A DNA stretch of 64,000 nucleotides. Source: Strix aluco. Its lineage: Eukaryota > Chordata > Aves > Strigiformes > Strigidae. The notes below the pieces were generated by a model that ran no database searches, was not told the origin of the DNA, and worked only from the letters and a program-made list of their open reading frames with translations. Shown piece after piece: positions 61,501 to 64,000 of the stretch (positions within the stretch are counted from its first letter, which is position 1; each line of letters begins with the position of its first letter). The stretch lies in assembly GCF_031877795.1 (NCBI RefSeq), contig NC_133935.1, positions 81,249,748 through 81,313,747 of the forward strand, in the 5' to 3' direction. The translations under genes were made by a program, and so were the position numbers.

Positions 61501-62153
61501 GCTCCATAAATAATTTGCAGGTGATAAGTGGTGGTATTTCCCCAAGACGCAGTGCAGGCAGGGCTGGGCCAGCTCACTTGCTACTCCCACAGCCAAGGAG
61601 TCAGATTGACTGGCAGCCCTTTCCCCATCACAACCAACCAAATAATGTATATGCAAATGTAATATTTACAAATCTGTGCTCTTGTGACTGCTGTTTTAAC
61701 CCCATTCCTGAGTTGATGGCTGGAAAATAGTCATGAGATGTAGCAGACTGGAAGGAAAATGAGAGGTTTCTGCTGTTTAGGTCACCAGGCTATGTCCTAT
61801 CTGAGTTAGTAGCAGCCAACAGATACAGATGTAAGAAGGCCAATTTTGGTCCCCCAGGGGCATGAGGCAGCTGTGAACCTGGTCCACCTGCCTAGCTGGG
61901 CAAAGCAAAAGCAGTGACTCAGTAAAACTGGACAAAGCACTTTTGTATGCTTGGTAAAATAAATATAAAATGAGTGGGTGTATTCAGCCTGTTGCCTGTG
62001 AAATGAAAGCTGTTGACCCTGCGAGGGTAAGTGCAGGTGTATGAGTAGGAATGTGTTAAGCGACCTGCACGCAGTGCCCAGTAACTCTCCTGGAGGTAGC
62101 AGGATGTCACAGCGCACATTGCCAGAAAGAGTGTTCAGCATGTGTGCTTGTAT
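55546..62153. other. Long non-coding tract
   Basis: No exon, RNA gene or clear repeat except the weak LINE-like block at 57.65 kb. A few CpGs cluster at 60590-60630 (GTGCTGACGCGAGGCGC). An AP-1 TGACTCA lies at 58544-58550. Confidence 0.5.
57648..57720 (-). mobile_element. Possible old CR1/L3-type LINE tail
   Basis: GGGATCATTGTGATCATTTAATCTGCCC resembles the GATCATCTAGTCTGACC signature of older CR1-like elements shared by amniotes. Only one short block matches. Confidence 0.25.
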
Positions 62154-62343
62154 CATAAAACCACAGGAGGTTTGAAGAGACCTCTGGAGATCATCTCATC
62201 CAACCACCTGCTCAGTCACCTACATACAGCAGGTTGCTTGAGGCCATGTCCAGCTGGGTTTTGAATATCTCCAAGGATGGAGACTCCACAACTTCTCTGG
62301 GCAACCCATGCCAATGCTCGGTCATCGTCACAGTAAAAAGTGT
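62154..62343 (-). mobile_element. CR1 LINE 3' fragment (5'-truncated)
   Basis: On the + strand this is the reverse complement of the CR1 3' region: AGAGACCTCTGGAGATCATC, TCATCCAACCACCTGCTCAG, GCAGGTTGCTTGAGGCCATG, TTTGAATATCTCCAAGGATG, GAGACTCCACAACTTCTCTG, GGCAACCCATGCCAATGCTC. The terminal octamer repeat is reduced to a degenerate remnant near 62154. Beyond 62343 similarity to CR1 fades, consistent with normal 5' truncation. CR1 is the main avian LINE, so this is the best taxonomic marker in the window. The open frames overlapping it are repeat-derived and non-functional. Confidence 0.9.
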
Positions 62344-63956
62344 ATGTCCAGCCCTGTTTCCACCAGCCTCATCCCAAAAGGCACATTGCACAGATTTCTG
62401 GCCTCTTGCAACAGAAGGCTGAGACACCTTGGCAAGATAGGTGTGATTCATTTTATCCGTGCTGTACCTATTTCACAAAGAGAGAGAAAATTTCAAATAC
62501 CTAAGCAAGCAACCAGGCTTTCAGAAGATCCTCAAAATAATGAGAAGCATCACTGTTACAAGCAGCAGCTTTTAATGCCTTGTTCCTCCCTTCATTTCCC
62601 TTTTTTTGGCTGTACAATGAAAAGTTTGAAAAGGACATAGTTCCCCATGCTTCAACCCAGAAGTTACCTCTTACTAACAGGAGTTAGGAACAGTGCTTTT
62701 ATTTTAGTGCCTGGCAGGGCTTTTTGGGGAACTTTTGGTACAGGGGGTTGACAGAGACATGCATACAGGATGCTCTGTTGATCTCTGCTCTTTCTGCCTT
62801 CCTAAGCTGTGTTGTGACCACTTATACCTCAACACTACTGAAAACAGGGTATTTAGTTATAAGAAGTGCAGTCATATCTGTCAAAGACTATAAGACTGTA
62901 GTCCCTTATATGACATAATAACTGCACAAACAGGCACCGAGGCTCCAAAATAGAATAGCTTAATTGGTTTGCTTTCCCATGGAGATACTGTGCCAGACAA
63001 TGAACCACAACAGCTTAAATCTATGCTTAACAATAGCTTTGGCTATAAATAGGATATTTCTAAGCAATGGGAAGAACATTTGGAGTAGAAGTAGATAACA
63101 TTTTTCAGACGAATAGTTTATTTGATAATAAATGCAGTTTCAGGCTGACTGAAGCTATCCACAGATTCAGGCTGAATTCAACTAATGTTTTCTGCTACAA
63201 AAAGGGGGACCCTATTTTTCTTGACAAACCAGAAAAGCTCCATTCTAACATTTCAACGTGAAACATTTAAATCATTCACTTAAGAAAACTCTTCATCTTA
63301 GAATTCAGCTTGATTTTATTTCTTTATTTTGAAAAGCATACCCCCATATTAAATGAATTATTTTATTTTGGGTCCACCCCAAATAAATTGTTTCAGCTTT
63401 ATAGAACGGAAAGTAAAAGATTTAGGAGGGACTTGCTTAGTCTGTTCCCACAGGTCTGGTCTGGGGCTTTGCTTGCTTTTTCCAGTGGCTTTGGAGTGTG
63501 AATATAATGTACAGCTGGTGAGCTTGTCTTTACAGCTGATAAAGCGAGTTACACCAGGGTCATGTTGAAATGAACCCTGAATACAGGTCAAGTACATAAA
63601 ATAGAGTTCTCCTCCAGCAGTCTCACGTTACAGACCTGATTTATGTTTCTGGCGCTTGTGGTTCTGTTTGGAGCCTGGCATGGTTACATGCAATCTGCCC
63701 AGCCAAGCTTGAAAGCTCCCATTTTCTCAACTTGCTCGTATAAGGTGGGGAAGGTAAGAGGCATAAGAATCAGCTTTATAAGTCAGAGATTGATGGAATC
63801 AACACCAGTGGGTCTTGCTTTACTGAATGCATTTGCTGTCTGTAATCTGTGGGAAGAAAACTTGCTGAAACAATTCTTGCAAACAGACAAAATATGCCTT
63901 TTCCAGTCAATCTAACATATTAAAAGCCTCATTAATAATGGTTGCAAAGTGTGGAG
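62344..63956. other. Non-coding tract
   Basis: After the CR1 fragment the sequence is unique and AT-rich, with frames of up to 110 codons partly reading through the CR1 copy. Nothing is supported as a gene. Confidence 0.5.
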
Positions 63957-64000
63957 AAACTATAGCTTCCATCTGTGGGTCACAAGGCACTTTGAAAGTA
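63957..64000 (+). mobile_element. Start of a MIR-like amniote SINE, cut by window edge
   Basis: TATAGCTTCCATCTGTGGGTCACAAGGCACTTTGAAAG resembles the CTTCCATCTGAGGATCTCAAAGCACTTTACAAA segment that opens the conserved region of an abundant amniote SINE. The remainder would lie beyond the window, so it cannot be confirmed here. Confidence 0.45.

Noticed and set aside
62234..62640. Open + frames of 62 and 110 codons
   Set aside because: They start inside the antisense CR1 fragment and read out into unique DNA.
1..64000. CRISPR arrays, bacterial operons, insertion sequences, endogenous viral genes
   Set aside because: No regularly spaced repeats, no ribosome-binding-site-linked gene strings, no transposase or retroviral motifs; repeat content is vertebrate.

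Overview
The window looks like vertebrate, most likely avian, nuclear DNA. It is AT-leaning with strong CpG depletion outside a few patches, has no closely packed long reading frames, and has low interspersed-repeat density. It carries a clearly recognisable CR1 LINE 3' fragment (62154-62343), the dominant avian retroposon, plus a more decayed one near 15.8 kb. Several old amniote-wide repeats (MIR-like CORE-SINE fragments and short hairpin elements) survive as scattered relics. The bird assignment rests on CR1 and low repeat content; a crocodilian or turtle cannot be strictly excluded.

No complete protein-coding gene is visible. Every long open frame (largest 172, 162 and 140 codons) lacks a recognisable domain or splice context, and I regard them as chance frames. 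The only coding call I make is a candidate first exon on the + strand ending at 14829. It has an ATG in a strong Kozak context, 11 codons in phase 0, and a strong splice donor. It sits at the end of a CpG-enriched patch (about 14375-14830) that holds a perfect PAR-bZIP/NFIL3 D-box, a 34-nt purine tract and three small upstream ORFs. If real, it is an alternative promoter and first exon of a gene whose other exons lie to the right, so at least 15-64 kb would be intron. I cannot name that gene.

Layout: 1-10 kb is non-coding DNA with a MIR-like fragment (4.3 kb), a GC-rich hairpin (2.35 kb) and a 24-bp perfect palindrome built around an SRF CArG box (8.38 kb). At 10.1-10.4 kb is a second CpG-rich patch with a consensus RFX X-box and a MEF2-type site. 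The candidate promoter and exon occupy 14.4-15.0 kb, followed by a 42-nt pure pyrimidine tract. From 15 to 64 kb the sequence looks like intron or gene desert. It holds CR1, MIR-like and hairpin-type relics, microsatellites and homopolymers, short tandem duplications (18.24, 32.14 and 52.56 kb), and candidate CTCF and MARE sites. No tRNA, rRNA, CRISPR array, insertion sequence, or viral or ERV coding sequence was seen.
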